Source of the DNA: Paraburkholderia guartelaensis
GTDB taxonomy: Bacteria > Pseudomonadota > Gammaproteobacteria > Burkholderiales > Burkholderiaceae
Assembly (NCBI RefSeq): GCF_004353905.1
Contig: NZ_SMOD01000043.1
Span: 1 to 64,000, forward strand
Reading direction: 5' to 3'
DNA: 64,000 bases
Shown here: positions 35,829 to 44,103 of the stretch, in pieces
Numbering within the stretch: the first letter of the stretch is position 1
Layout: the number at the start of each line of letters is the position of its first letter
Translations under genes and position numbers: made by a program
Notes under the pieces: model-generated
Told to the model about the DNA's origin: nothing
Databases searched by the model: none
What the model saw: only the letters and a program-made list of their open reading frames with translations

Positions 35829-36560
35829 ATGCAAAGACCTGGCGAAACTCAACGACAGATGGCCGCGAACGTCTCGCATGCGCTTCCTGTCGTGTACGTG
35901 GTGGACGACGACGTGTCCGTGCGCGAATCGCTCGAATTGCTGATTCGCAGCGCGGGATGGCAGCCGCAGGTGTTTGGCGCCGCGCACTCATTTCTCGCTC
36001 ACCCTCGCGTTTGCGGGCCAAGCTGCCTGTTGCTCGATGTTTCGCTGCCGGATCTGCACGGTCTGGATTTGCAGCGGCAAATCGTGGCCGACCGTGCGGA
36101 CATGCCGATCATTTTCATTACGGGCTATCCCGACGTACCCGTGACGGTGCGAGCCATGAAAGCCGGCGCCATTGAATTCTTCACCAAGCCGTTCGACGGC
36201 GAAGCGCTGCTGGACGCGATTCGCGACGGCATCGAGCGCAGCCGCGCGACAATCGACGAGGAGAGCGAAAACCGCGTGCTCCAGGCTCGCTATGCCGCGC
36301 TCACGCCTCGCGAGCGGGAAGTGATGACGCTCGTGGTGTGCGGTTTGCTCAACAAGCAGGTGGCGGCAGAACTCGGCATCAGCGAGATCACAGTCAAGGG
36401 GCACCGTGGCAGGCTGATGGAGAAAATGGAGGCGGGTTCGTTGCCGGAACTCGTGATCATGGCCTCGAAGGTTTGCCCGCAGGCTCAGGCTGCGTGGCAG
36501 CCAGGCGGGGTGCTTGCGAGGGGCCGGCGGTCGGCGGCCGACGCTTCACAGCGGCTTTGA
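35829..36560 (+). CDS. FixJ-type response regulator
   Basis: This 243-residue protein has a receiver domain with Asp70 in CLLLDVSLP, switch Thr in IFITGYPD and Lys in FFTKPF. The HTH shows LTPREREVMTLVVCGLLNKQ and ISEITVKGHRGRLMEKM, and there is a basic 25-residue tail. The frame is open from 35613; ATG 35829 is favoured by a GCGAGG ribosome site about 7 bases upstream, and ATG 35859 is the alternative. It follows the PAS kinase by 146 bp, so the two probably form a pair. Confidence 0.86.
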   Translation: MQRPGETQRQMAANVSHALPVVYVVDDDVSVRESLELLIRSAGWQPQVFGAAHSFLAHPRVCGPSCLLLDVSLPDLHGLDLQRQIVADRADMPIIFITGYPDVPVTVRAMKAGAIEFFTKPFDGEALLDAIRDGIERSRATIDEESENRVLQARYAALTPREREVMTLVVCGLLNKQVAAELGISEITVKGHRGRLMEKMEAGSLPELVIMASKVCPQAQAAWQPGGVLARGRRSAADASQRL

Positions 36561-36613
36561 CGCGGGGCGTGGCGGGTTTCTGCCGCCCTGCGGACAGATT
36601 ATTTATTCGAGTG

Positions 36614-36625
36614 ATACCAAGGTAT
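36614..36625. promoter_or_regulatory. Palindrome ATAC-CAAG-GTAT (operator candidate, copy 3)
   Basis: This palindrome lies 77 bp before the start of the REC-only gene at 36703. With its flanks (GATACCAAGGTATC) it is symmetrical over 14 bases except for its central AA. It is 54 bp after the stop of the preceding regulator. Confidence 0.45.
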
Positions 36626-36702
36626 CGTAGTTTCGCCAACCGGCTTCGTGCATTCTCAGCGAGCGGGGTAGCGGTCTCAACGAGACTTGATTGCGGGCAA
36701 TC

Positions 36703-37062
36703 ATGCTGGTAACGTTGGTCGATGATGACGAAGCAGTGCGGGAGTCGCTTCCAGATCTGGTAAGAGTGTTCGGATATGCCGCGAGCGTGTTCTCATCTGC
36801 AGAGGCTTTTCTCGCGTCCGAAGTTGTCGATCAAACCCAATGTCTGGTCCTCGACATCAACATGCCCGGTATGGGCGGCCTGGGGCTCTTTCGCGAGTTG
36901 AAGCGTCTTGGCAAGAATGTGCCGGTCGTTTTCATTACCGCTCACAAAGACGCAGCGGTTCGCGACCGCCTGATCGCGCAGGGCGCGTGCGATTGCCTGT
37001 TCAAGCCCTTTAGCGATACTGCACTTCTCGCGGCGCTCAAGACGGCGCTCGGCGAGAACTGA
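36703..37062 (+). CDS. REC-only response regulator (between two FixJ-type genes)
   Basis: This 119-residue single receiver domain has acidic residues in LVDDDE, phospho-acceptor Asp51 in LVLDINMPG, Thr in FITAHKD and Lys in CLFKPF. There is no output domain. ATG 36703 (MLVTLVDDDE) is chosen over an in-frame TTG at 36691; the ribosome site is weak. Such proteins can act as phosphate sinks or relay partners between a kinase and the neighbouring FixJ-type regulators. It lies between the regulators at 35829 and 37101, all on one strand. Confidence 0.82.
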   Translation: MLVTLVDDDEAVRESLPDLVRVFGYAASVFSSAEAFLASEVVDQTQCLVLDINMPGMGGLGLFRELKRLGKNVPVVFITAHKDAAVRDRLIAQGACDCLFKPFSDTALLAALKTALGEN

Positions 37063-37100
37063 ACGCGTTTCAGTGCTTCGGGGCGATAAAGAGGAATAAC

Positions 37101-37787
37101 GTGCCTCAAAGTAGAGCAGGTGGAGCAGGTCAGGGCGTCATGCCGTCGAACGGTTCGCAAGCCGAGCCCATTGTGTTCGTCATCGACGACGACATTTCCA
37201 TTCGCGAATCGCTGGAACTATTGCTGCGCAGCGCAGGGCTGCCCGCGCACATATTCGCTTGCGCCGAAGATTTTCTCGCTCACCCGCGCGTTTTCGCGCC
37301 CAGCTGTCTGGTTCTGGACGTATCGCTGCCGCAAGTCACTGGTCTGGAACTGCAGCAGCGCATCGCCGCCGAGCGGCCCGACATGCCGATCATCTTCATC
37401 ACAGGGCACGGAGACGTGCCCATGACGGTAAAAGCCATGAAGGCCGGCGCGGTCGAATTCCTGACCAAACCGTTCAACGACGAGACTTTGCTTCAGGCCA
37501 TTCGCGACGCCATCGAGCGAAGCCGCGAAGCCCTCGACAGCCACATGGAACTGCGCGCGCTTCACGACAGCTATACGACGCTCACGCCGCGCGAGCGCGA
37601 AGTCATGGCGCTGGTGGTTTCGGGTTTGCTCAACAAGCAGATAGGCGGCGAACTCGGTATCAGCGAGATTACCGTGAAGATGCACCGCGGCAAGGTCATG
37701 CAAAAGATGAACGCGGATTCGCTGCCGGAACTCGTCAATATGGCGGCAAGACTCCGCTTGCCGGCGCAGCGCGATCGCAAGCGCTAG
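37101..37787 (+). CDS. FixJ-type response regulator
   Basis: This 228-residue protein has a GTG start at 37101 supported by a GAGGAA ribosome site (37091-37096). The receiver has Asp73 in LVLDVSLPQ, Thr in FITGHGD and Lys in FLTKPF; the HTH shows LTPREREVMALVVSGLLNKQ and ISEITVKMHRGKVMQKM. It is clearly paralogous to the regulator at 35829 and differs mainly in the N- and C-terminal tails. It follows the REC-only gene by 38 bp and may be cotranscribed with it. An ATAC-N4-GTAT site lies downstream, before the hydrolase gene. Confidence 0.87.
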   Translation: MPQSRAGGAGQGVMPSNGSQAEPIVFVIDDDISIRESLELLLRSAGLPAHIFACAEDFLAHPRVFAPSCLVLDVSLPQVTGLELQQRIAAERPDMPIIFITGHGDVPMTVKAMKAGAVEFLTKPFNDETLLQAIRDAIERSREALDSHMELRALHDSYTTLTPREREVMALVVSGLLNKQIGGELGISEITVKMHRGKVMQKMNADSLPELVNMAARLRLPAQRDRKR

Positions 37788-37805
37788 TCATGCATCGCGC
37801 AGAAT

Positions 37806-37817
37806 ATACCTGCGTAT
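37806..37817. promoter_or_regulatory. Palindrome ATAC-CTGC-GTAT (operator candidate, copy 4)
   Basis: The core is identical to copy 1 (TATACCTGCGTATA including flanks). It ends 98 bp before the chosen start of the alpha/beta hydrolase at 37916 and begins 18 bp after the stop of the upstream regulator. Confidence 0.5.
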
Positions 37818-37915
37818 AGTGCGCTAAACCGATGTCGGTATAGGGCCGTTTCTGCCGCGATGGTAAAACCCACATGAATCTTCACTTGACTTCGATTGTC
37901 AGGAGAATAGGGATC

Positions 37916-38929
37916 ATGTCGGAACAGATCAACGAACGTCGTCGGCGTATTCTGGGAACGGGCCTCGCGGGCGCTGCGCTCGTGGGTACGGGCTTGAGCG
38001 AACTGGCACGCGCGCAGTCTGCGCCAGCGGCCGCATTCGGCGAGACTCATCAGGTTCAAGCCAATGGCTTGAGCATCGGCTACGTCGATGCCGGGCCGAA
38101 GAACGGGCCGCCCGTCGTGCTGCTTCATGGCTGGCCCTACGATATCTATGCCTTCGCCGAGGTCACGCCGATACTGGTGGCGGCGGGGCATCGCGTGCTC
38201 GTGCCGTATTTACGCGGCTATGGCTCGACGCGCTTCCTCTCAGCCGATACGCCGCGCAACGGGCAGCAAGCCGTTGTCGCCGTCGATATCGTCGCGTTCA
38301 TGGACGCACTGAAGATCAAGCAGGCGGTGATCGGCGGGTTCGATTGGGGCGCGCGCACGGCCAATATCGTCGCGGCGCTGTGGCCAGAACGCTGCAAGGC
38401 GCTCGTTTCCGTGAGTGGTTATCTGATCGGCAGCCAGGCCGCCAACGCGAAGCCGCTGCCGCCGCAGGCCGAGCTGGCCTGGTGGTATCAGTTCTATTTC
38501 TCCACGGCGCGCGGCGTGGCGGGCTACGAGCAGAACCGCCACGATTTCAACAAGCTGATCTGGCGCCTCGCTTCGCCGCAATGGCATTTCGACGATCCCA
38601 CTTACGATCGCACGGCGGCTTCCTTCGAGAATCCCGATCATGTCGCGGTGGTGATCCGCAACTATCGGTGGCGGCTGGGTCTCGCGCAAGGCGAGGCGAA
38701 ATACGACGACATCGAAAAGAAGCTGGCACTGTCGCCCACGATCTCGGTGCCCACCATCACGATGGAGGGGGACGCCAACGGCGCGCCGCATCCGCAGCCG
38801 GCGGCTTACGCCGGGAAGTTCACGGGCAAATACCAGCATCGCGACATCAGCGGCGGGATTGGCCACAATCTGCCGCAAGAAGCGCCCAAGGCGTTTGCGG
38901 ATGCCATGCTGCAGGTTCAGCATCTGTAG
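37916..38929 (+). CDS. Tat-exported alpha/beta hydrolase (epoxide hydrolase-like)
   Basis: This 337-residue protein has a twin-arginine type N-terminus (RRRRILGTGLAGAALVG) followed by a cleavage-like ARAQ, so it is probably exported folded. The hydrolase core has the oxyanion HGWP (residues 71-74), the nucleophile Asp143 in GFDWG and His317 in GIGHNLP. An Asp nucleophile points to an epoxide or haloalkane hydrolase type rather than an esterase. ATG 37916 is chosen for its AGGAG ribosome site; 37874 would add 14 residues ahead of the Tat motif. An operator-like palindrome lies upstream. The substrate is unknown. Confidence 0.82.
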   Translation: MSEQINERRRRILGTGLAGAALVGTGLSELARAQSAPAAAFGETHQVQANGLSIGYVDAGPKNGPPVVLLHGWPYDIYAFAEVTPILVAAGHRVLVPYLRGYGSTRFLSADTPRNGQQAVVAVDIVAFMDALKIKQAVIGGFDWGARTANIVAALWPERCKALVSVSGYLIGSQAANAKPLPPQAELAWWYQFYFSTARGVAGYEQNRHDFNKLIWRLASPQWHFDDPTYDRTAASFENPDHVAVVIRNYRWRLGLAQGEAKYDDIEKKLALSPTISVPTITMEGDANGAPHPQPAAYAGKFTGKYQHRDISGGIGHNLPQEAPKAFADAMLQVQHL

Positions 38930-38935
38930 AGACCG

Positions 38936-39073
38936 TTGAAGGCTATTTACAATCTGCGTCTGCATCACTACCCTGGGTTGAGAAGTGCGCGCGTGGCGTG
39001 GCTGCTCAATGAACTCGAGCAGCCGAAGATCTCGAAGCGATCCGCGGCAAATTCAACGGATGATTCATGTTAA
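38936..39073 (+). pseudogene. Remnant of a glutathione S-transferase-like gene (N-terminal part)
   Basis: A frame starting at TTG 38936 encodes IYNLRLHHYPGLRSARVAWL followed by LNELEQ, which resembles the start of a glutathione S-transferase (the thioredoxin-fold beta1-alpha1 with an HxPGxRSARVxWLLxEL-type pattern). The match stops after about 25 residues and the frame ends within the next gene at 39071-39073. No other GST part is nearby. It looks like a decayed or deletion-truncated gene; the call rests on one short motif. Confidence 0.4.
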
Positions 39074-39534
39074 TGACTAAGGCTCGTCGATCCGCTCTCG
39101 CTGCGGCGCTGGCGGTTTGCTCGCTTGGATGCCCATACGCGCAGGCGCAAACGCAAACGACCAAACCCGTGAAGTTTTCGAAAGCCGATCTCGGCGGCGC
39201 CGTATTCAACCGCAAGGACGCACAGAAGTCGGTCGAAGGTGGAACGCAGATGACCGACGTGGTCGGCTTTACGTCGCCGGACAAGGCCTATCAAACCGGT
39301 GTCTTCAAGTCGGGGCCGTCACACGAGGTCATCAAAGGACCGCAAGGGCTCGCATACACCGAGTTTCTGTATTTTCTTTCGGGCGGCGTGAAGCTCACAT
39401 CGTCGGACGGCTCGGTGCTGAATGTTGGCACTGGCGAAGCCGTGACGCTTCCGAAGGGATGGACGGGCCAATTCGACACAGAGGGCTATACGAAGCTATA
39501 CGTGACGTATAGCCCCGACGACGCGAAGCAATAA
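39067..39534 (+). CDS. Exported cupin-fold protein
   Basis: This 155-residue protein has a signal peptide ending near ...AQAQT (about residue 28). The mature part has the beta-rich cupin pattern, for example TEFLYFLSGGVKLTSSDGS and GTGEAVTLPKGWTGQFDTEG, resembling the EutQ-like/DUF861 cupins. The usual metal-binding His cluster is incomplete, so it may bind a small molecule without metal chemistry. Two ATG starts (39067, 39073) give the same reading. It follows the GST remnant and precedes a convergent P450 gene. Confidence 0.7.
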   Translation: MLMTKARRSALAAALAVCSLGCPYAQAQTQTTKPVKFSKADLGGAVFNRKDAQKSVEGGTQMTDVVGFTSPDKAYQTGVFKSGPSHEVIKGPQGLAYTEFLYFLSGGVKLTSSDGSVLNVGTGEAVTLPKGWTGQFDTEGYTKLYVTYSPDDAKQ

Positions 39535-39564
39535 GACCCTGCACGCGGCAATGGCGCGTCGGAA

Positions 39565-40767
39565 TCAACGCGTGTACACGCGCAAGGACGTCACGCCGCG
39601 CAGATTGTTGCGCCGATGCCAGGCCAGCCCGTCCAGATCCACAGGGCGGATTGCGGGGAAGCGGGCAAGCAGGGACCGCATCGCGACATCCAGTTCGAGT
39701 GCGGCGAGCCGCGCGCCCAGGCAATAGTGAATGCCCGCGCCGAACGCGACCGAAGGCGTGCTCGCGTTGCGCGCGAAGTCCAACGTGTCGGGCGAGGGGA
39801 ATGCGGAAGGATCGCGGTTGGCCGATCCGATCAGCATGAACACCAGGGAGCCGCGCGCGAGCGAGACCTCTCCAGGCGAAATGTCTTCGAGCGCCGTACG
39901 GACCAGCATTTGCACCGCACCGTCGTAACGCATGCACTCCGCGATCGCCTGCGGCAACAGTTTCGGGTCCTGCTTCAACGCCTCCATCTGCTGCGGATGG
40001 CGAAAGAGCGCGATCATCATGTTGCCGATCATGTTCGAAGTCGTTTCGTGGCCGGCAATGAACAGCAGCACGGCATTCGATACGACTTCTTCGTCGGTGA
40101 GCCGCACACCTTCATCTTCCACGCTGAGCATGGCGGAAATCAGATCGTCGCCGGGCTGTGCGCGGCGCTGCTCGATTACGCCGTGAAAGTAGCGCTCGAG
40201 CGTGAGCGCGGCTTCGTCGGCTGCGTGCAAGCCGTTTTGGTCGAGCGGCGCAAGATCGAATGCCGCGACGAGCTGGCTCGCCGCGCCGCCCAGGGCGGTC
40301 GCGTCAGCAACGGGGACATCGAGCAGCCGGCAGATGATCCGCACCGGCAAGGGGAACGCGTAGTCGCTGACCAGATCGAACTCGGCGCGCGAGCCCACGG
40401 ATTCGAGCAGTTCATGCGTCGTCGCCTCGACAATCGACGTCAGCTTCTCGATGCCGCGCGCGTTGAACGTCTTCATCAGCAAGGCTCGCAGCCGCGTATG
40501 CGCAGGCGGATTCATCATCAGCAAGGTCCGGCTCAGCGACTGGAAAACCGGTTGCGCGGTCGCCGCCTCGCCATAGCGCGCGGCCACGCTTTGCAGATAG
40601 GTCTTGCCCATGCGCGGGTCGCGCAGCAAGGCGTCGATGATCTCGAAGCGCCCCGTCACGAACGCTTTGGGCCCCACCGGCAAAATCGCCCCTGCTGCAC
40701 GAATCTTTTCGTAGAAGGGGTAAGGATTGGCGAAGAAGGCGGGCGAGGAGAAGTCGGAAAATTGCAT
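39565..40767 (-). CDS. Cytochrome P450
   Basis: This 400-residue soluble bacterial P450 has an I-helix AGHETT (238-243), a K-helix EAxR-like ECMR (277-280), a meander region, and the haem-binding FGAGIHYCLG with Cys349. The length and motifs match class I bacterial P450s that need separate ferredoxin and reductase partners; none is present nearby. The start ATG 40767 is the only good one. It stands alone, convergent with the cupin gene. The substrate cannot be inferred. Confidence 0.93.
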   Translation of the reverse strand: MQFSDFSSPAFFANPYPFYEKIRAAGAILPVGPKAFVTGRFEIIDALLRDPRMGKTYLQSVAARYGEAATAQPVFQSLSRTLLMMNPPAHTRLRALLMKTFNARGIEKLTSIVEATTHELLESVGSRAEFDLVSDYAFPLPVRIICRLLDVPVADATALGGAASQLVAAFDLAPLDQNGLHAADEAALTLERYFHGVIEQRRAQPGDDLISAMLSVEDEGVRLTDEEVVSNAVLLFIAGHETTSNMIGNMMIALFRHPQQMEALKQDPKLLPQAIAECMRYDGAVQMLVRTALEDISPGEVSLARGSLVFMLIGSANRDPSAFPSPDTLDFARNASTPSVAFGAGIHYCLGARLAALELDVAMRSLLARFPAIRPVDLDGLAWHRRNNLRGVTSLRVYTR

Positions 40768-40894
40768 GGGCGTGCGAGACAGTTAGGCGTGAGCGACAGG
40801 TTTCGCTTACAGCACCTTGACGAGTGTGTGGAGCGTGCGGTCGGCAGGCGTCGCGATGCCTGCGATGATACCGCGCCGCACGATCGCGGGCACT

Positions 40895-41050
40895 ATGCTG
40901 CGAAAACTGGAAGCCGTTCGTGTCTACCCCAACCGCGTGCTCACGCGCGGCCAACTCAACAACCTCACACAGGGGCGTCAGGCCGATCTACTGGACCGTT
41001 CGATCGACCTGCCGGCGAGCCGTATCAGCAGTGCTTGCACGTCGTGGCGC
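40895..41050 (+). pseudogene. Remnant of an OmpR-type response regulator (C-terminal part)
   Basis: The reading MLRKLEAVRVYPNRVLTRGQ followed by LNNLTQGRQADLLDRSIDL and PASRIS matches the winged-helix region of OmpR-type regulators. It corresponds to VLTRDQLLNLTQRRNADPFD of the intact regulator at 41621-42421. The receiver domain, the start of the winged helix and the C-terminal hairpin are missing. It lies in the opposite orientation to that gene, so it is not a simple tandem copy. The rest of the 40768-41084 gap holds nothing else I can support. Confidence 0.55.
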
Positions 41051-41084
41051 GGCTTCCATATCCGATGGGCACGCGCGGCGTTGA

Positions 41085-41414
41085 TCAGGAGTGCGCGTAG
41101 ATCGGCTCGAGACCGACGACGTCCTGCTGCGGAGCCGGCGTTTGCGCCGTTTCGTTGCGCGAACCCGATGCCGTCCCGCTGGCCGGTGCGCCGCCGTATG
41201 CCGCGTTTTGCTGAGCGTTGAGGCGCATCTGGGCGGCTTCGATATTCTTCGGGTATTGCGTGGTGTCGCTGGCCGGGTTGTAGCCCGCCTGTTGCAGCTG
41301 CACCAGCTCCGCGCGAACAGACGCCCGTGTGACCGGCGTGTCCGGCGATTGTGCGAAGGCGAGTGCGGGTGCGGCGACGAGAGCCGAGACGAAGAGGGCG
41401 CGAACGAGCTTCAT
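41085..41414 (-). CDS. Exported DUF4148 protein
   Basis: This small protein of 109 residues has a signal peptide (MKLVRALFVSALVAAPALAF, cleavage near AFAQ). The mature part shows the DUF4148 pattern common in Burkholderia: TRASVRAELVQLQQAGYNP followed by a YPxNIxxAQ helix. A long upstream frame is open to 41981, but ATG 41414 is chosen because it starts the signal peptide and has a GGAG ribosome site 8 bases before it. The family function is unknown; members are often abundant envelope proteins. Confidence 0.8.
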   Translation of the reverse strand: MKLVRALFVSALVAAPALAFAQSPDTPVTRASVRAELVQLQQAGYNPASDTTQYPKNIEAAQMRLNAQQNAAYGGAPASGTASGSRNETAQTPAPQQDVVGLEPIYAHS

Positions 41415-41620
41415 GACTTTTCTCCACAAGGTCAGGTTTATCGGGGGAAATCCAGGCAGCGGTTTTGAATCGCCGTTGCATGAAGTCATTAGAACCCGCG
41501 CACGTATCGGGCTTGTTTCCAGAAACAGGCGGTTTGTAAGCCGTTGTTTCGTCTTGCGCGCTCGATACATTGGGCTACAAAAGTCCCGGACGCCGAAGCC
41601 GCGCCACGATGCCGTGGCCG

Positions 41621-42421
41621 CTAGAAACAGAGCGCTTCGCTTTCTACGCAGGCGCGGCTCGCCTGCACGGCTTCGCGCGCGTCGTGGTGAACCGTCACTG
41701 GCGTGGAAAGAATGTAGCCCTCGTTGCGCAGCGTCTTGATGTAACGGGCCGCGCGCGCCGTGTCGTTGAGCTTCTGCCTGAGCCGGCTCACCAGCAAATC
41801 GATCGACCGGTCGAACGGATCGGCATTGCGCCGCTGCGTGAGATTGAGCAACTGGTCGCGTGTCAATACGCGTTGCGCATGATCGAGAAACACGCGCAGC
41901 AAGCGATATTCTGCGCCGCTGAGCGTGACGACCGTGTCGTCGGATTCGAGCAGATGGCGCGCGGTGGTGTCGAGGCGCCACTCCCCGAAGCCAAGCACCG
42001 GTGTGTCGTCCACGGGCTGCAGGTCGGGCGGCAGCATGCGCGTGCGGCGTAGCACGGCCCGGATGCGGGCGAGCAGTTCGCGCGCCTGAAATGGCTTGGC
42101 CATATAGTCGTCGGCGCCCATTTCGAGCCCGACGATGCGGTCGGTGACATCGCAGCGCGCCGAAAGCATCACGACGGGCAGCGCGCGATGGCGACTCTCG
42201 CGCAACGCGCGGTAGAGTGCGAGCCCGTCTTCGCCGGGCAGAATCAGGTCGAGCAGAATGAGGTCGGGTGTATGCCTTCCCAGATACTCATGCATCTCCC
42301 TTCCGTTACACGCGGTCGTGACCTGCATGCCGTTTCGCTCGAGATAACCGGCAACCAGTTCGCGTATGCCGCGGTCGTCGTCGACAACCAGTATGTGATC
42401 GATTTTTTCCATGATCGTCAT
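41621..42421 (-). CDS. OmpR-type response regulator
   Basis: This 266-residue protein has a receiver domain (about 8-120) with Asp58 in LILLDLILPGEDG, an MLSAR switch block and KPF. A winged-helix DNA-binding domain (about 140-240) contains VLTRDQLLNLTQRR and RYIKTLRNEGYIL, and there is a short C-terminal tail. No histidine kinase is adjacent on the same strand; the EnvZ-like kinase at 44282 is the nearest candidate, about 1.9 kb away on the other strand. An ATAC-N4-GTAT palindrome lies 110 bp upstream of the start. A decayed relative lies at 40895-41050. Confidence 0.88.
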   Translation of the reverse strand: MTIMEKIDHILVVDDDRGIRELVAGYLERNGMQVTTACNGREMHEYLGRHTPDLILLDLILPGEDGLALYRALRESRHRALPVVMLSARCDVTDRIVGLEMGADDYMAKPFQARELLARIRAVLRRTRMLPPDLQPVDDTPVLGFGEWRLDTTARHLLESDDTVVTLSGAEYRLLRVFLDHAQRVLTRDQLLNLTQRRNADPFDRSIDLLVSRLRQKLNDTARAARYIKTLRNEGYILSTPVTVHHDAREAVQASRACVESEALCF

Positions 42422-42728
42422 AAGCGGGACAGCGGCGCTTATTTGCCGCTGCCAGCAGCGTAATCGGAAGCCGGCGATCGGACCATGCCATTCTGGATTG
42501 AGGCGACAGATGATTAAGGATAGGGGGCCACATACCTTCGTATATCGATATTCCGGCCCTAACGAGAATATAGATGAATAAAGACGTTTATGCGCGACCT
42601 ACGAAACATTACATAGTCGACAAACTCGAGATACATTGCCTGCCTTTAATGAGGGGCGACTTCCGGAAACGATCGTCAGCGTGAAGGCCACGCGTTGCCG
42701 AATCGCCGCGTCCATTTGACTCTCCCTT
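42422..42728. other. Divergent intergenic region, regulator / epoxide hydrolase
   Basis: These 307 bases lie between divergent genes. The only recognisable element is the ATAC-CTTC-GTAT palindrome (42532-42543), placed to act on either side. The right half (42555-42640) is relatively AT-rich. No terminator or small gene is supported. Confidence 0.45.
42532..42543. promoter_or_regulatory. Palindrome ATAC-CTTC-GTAT (operator candidate, copy 5 by position)
   Basis: This perfect palindrome lies 110 bp upstream of the minus-strand OmpR-type regulator and 185 bp upstream of the plus-strand epoxide hydrolase. The spacing to the regulator is close to the 95-99 bp seen at four other copies. Confidence 0.5.
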
Positions 42729-44027
42729 ATGAACAGGATGCCAGCAATGTCTTCAAACGATTTTTCCCCGACGCGACGCAGCCTGCTCGCCGCAACGGCG
42801 GCGGTTGGCGCGCTTGCGCTCTTTCCCAAAGCGATTTACGCCGACACGCAAACCGCGAAAATCCGTCCATTCAAGGCGAATATTCCGGAAGCCGCGCTGG
42901 TCGATTTGCGGCGGCGTCTCGCGAATACGCGGTGGCCCGGAAAGGAAACCGTGGCCGACGAATCTCAAGGCGTTCGCCTCGCGCGCATGCAACAACTCGT
43001 CCAGTATTGGGGCAGCGATTATGACTGGCGCAAAGGCGAGGCGAAACTCAATGAATTTCCCATGTTCGTCACGGAAATAGACGGGCTGGATATTCAGTTC
43101 ATTCATGTGCGCTCGCGCCACGAGAATGCGCTGCCGATGATCATGACGCACGGTTGGCCCGGCTCGATTCTCGAACTGACCAAGGCCATCAAACCGCTGA
43201 CCGATCCCACCGCCTTTGGCGGGAGCGCCGACGACGCCTTCCATGTGGTCGTGCCGTCCTTGCCGGGTTTCGGCTTTTCGGGCAAGCCGACGACGCCGGG
43301 CTGGGGCTCCGATCATATCGCGCGGGCGTGGGGCGAACTGATGGCGCGCCTTGGCTACACACGCTTCGTTTCCCAAGGCGGGGATTGCGGCTCGGTCGTC
43401 TCGCACCGCATGGCCATGCAGCACGTAAAGGGCTTGATCGGCATTCACGTGAACATGCCGGCAACCGTGCCGCCGGATATTGCGCGGCTGCTGGCGCTGG
43501 GCGAGCCCGCGCCCGCGAACCTCTCGCCGGACGAGAAACGCGCGTACGAAAAGCTGAATGTTTTCTATCGCGACAACTGCGGCTATTCGGCGATGATGGT
43601 GACGCGCCCTCAGACAGTGGGCTACGCCCTGGCCGATTCGCCGGTGGGCCAGGCGGCCTGGATGTACGACAAAATCTCCCAATGGACCTATAGCGGCGGC
43701 GTGCCCGAGCGCTCGCTGACTCGCGACGAAATACTCGACGATATTTCGCTCTACTGGCTTACCGACAGCGCAACGTCGTCGGCCCAGATTTACTGGGAGG
43801 ATCACTCGAACAACTTCAACGCGGTGGATATCAGCTTGCCGGCAGCTATTACCGTGTTTCCAGGCGAGATTTATCAGGCGCCGCGCAGTTGGGCCGAGCG
43901 TAGTTATCACAATCTCGTCTACTTCAACACGGTCGACAAGGGCGGCCACTTCGCGGCCTGGGAAGAACCGCTGCTGTTCGCGCAGGAGGTTCGCGCCGGA
44001 TTCAGACCGATGCGCAAGCTCGCATAA
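42729..44027 (+). CDS. Tat-exported epoxide hydrolase (EHN family)
   Basis: This protein of up to 432 residues has a twin-arginine signal (RRSLLAATAAVGALAL) near residues 16-31. An epoxide hydrolase N-terminal (EHN) domain covers about 44-150, with the RLANTRWP block. The core has HGWPGS (141-146), nucleophile Asp219 in QGGDCGS and His407 in GGHFAAWEEP. The residue after the nucleophile is Cys220, where related enzymes usually have Trp. Starts at 42729, 42738 and 42747 are possible. The export signal is shared with the hydrolase at 37916, and both have an ATAC-N4-GTAT site upstream. A long perfect hairpin follows the stop. Confidence 0.88.
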   Translation: MNRMPAMSSNDFSPTRRSLLAATAAVGALALFPKAIYADTQTAKIRPFKANIPEAALVDLRRRLANTRWPGKETVADESQGVRLARMQQLVQYWGSDYDWRKGEAKLNEFPMFVTEIDGLDIQFIHVRSRHENALPMIMTHGWPGSILELTKAIKPLTDPTAFGGSADDAFHVVVPSLPGFGFSGKPTTPGWGSDHIARAWGELMARLGYTRFVSQGGDCGSVVSHRMAMQHVKGLIGIHVNMPATVPPDIARLLALGEPAPANLSPDEKRAYEKLNVFYRDNCGYSAMMVTRPQTVGYALADSPVGQAAWMYDKISQWTYSGGVPERSLTRDEILDDISLYWLTDSATSSAQIYWEDHSNNFNAVDISLPAAITVFPGEIYQAPRSWAERSYHNLVYFNTVDKGGHFAAWEEPLLFAQEVRAGFRPMRKLA

Positions 44028-44039
44028 AATTCGCCGTGT

Positions 44040-44069
44040 CCCGCACGCTGAACTTTTTCAGCGTGCGGG
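44040..44069 (+). terminator. Hairpin after the epoxide hydrolase gene
   Basis: CCCGCACGCTGAA (44040-44052) and TTCAGCGTGCGGG (44057-44069) form a perfect 13-bp stem with a 4-base CTTT loop, 12 bases after the stop codon. No T-tract follows, so intrinsic termination is not certain; it could act as an mRNA 3' stabiliser. Confidence 0.55.
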
Positions 44070-44103
44070 GCGCGAGACCTGCGGCTTTACCCATCCGTAG
44101 GCT

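Noticed and set aside
39616..41100. Open frame of 494 codons antisense to the P450 gene
   Set aside because: The opposite strand encodes a complete P450 with all motifs; this reading has none.
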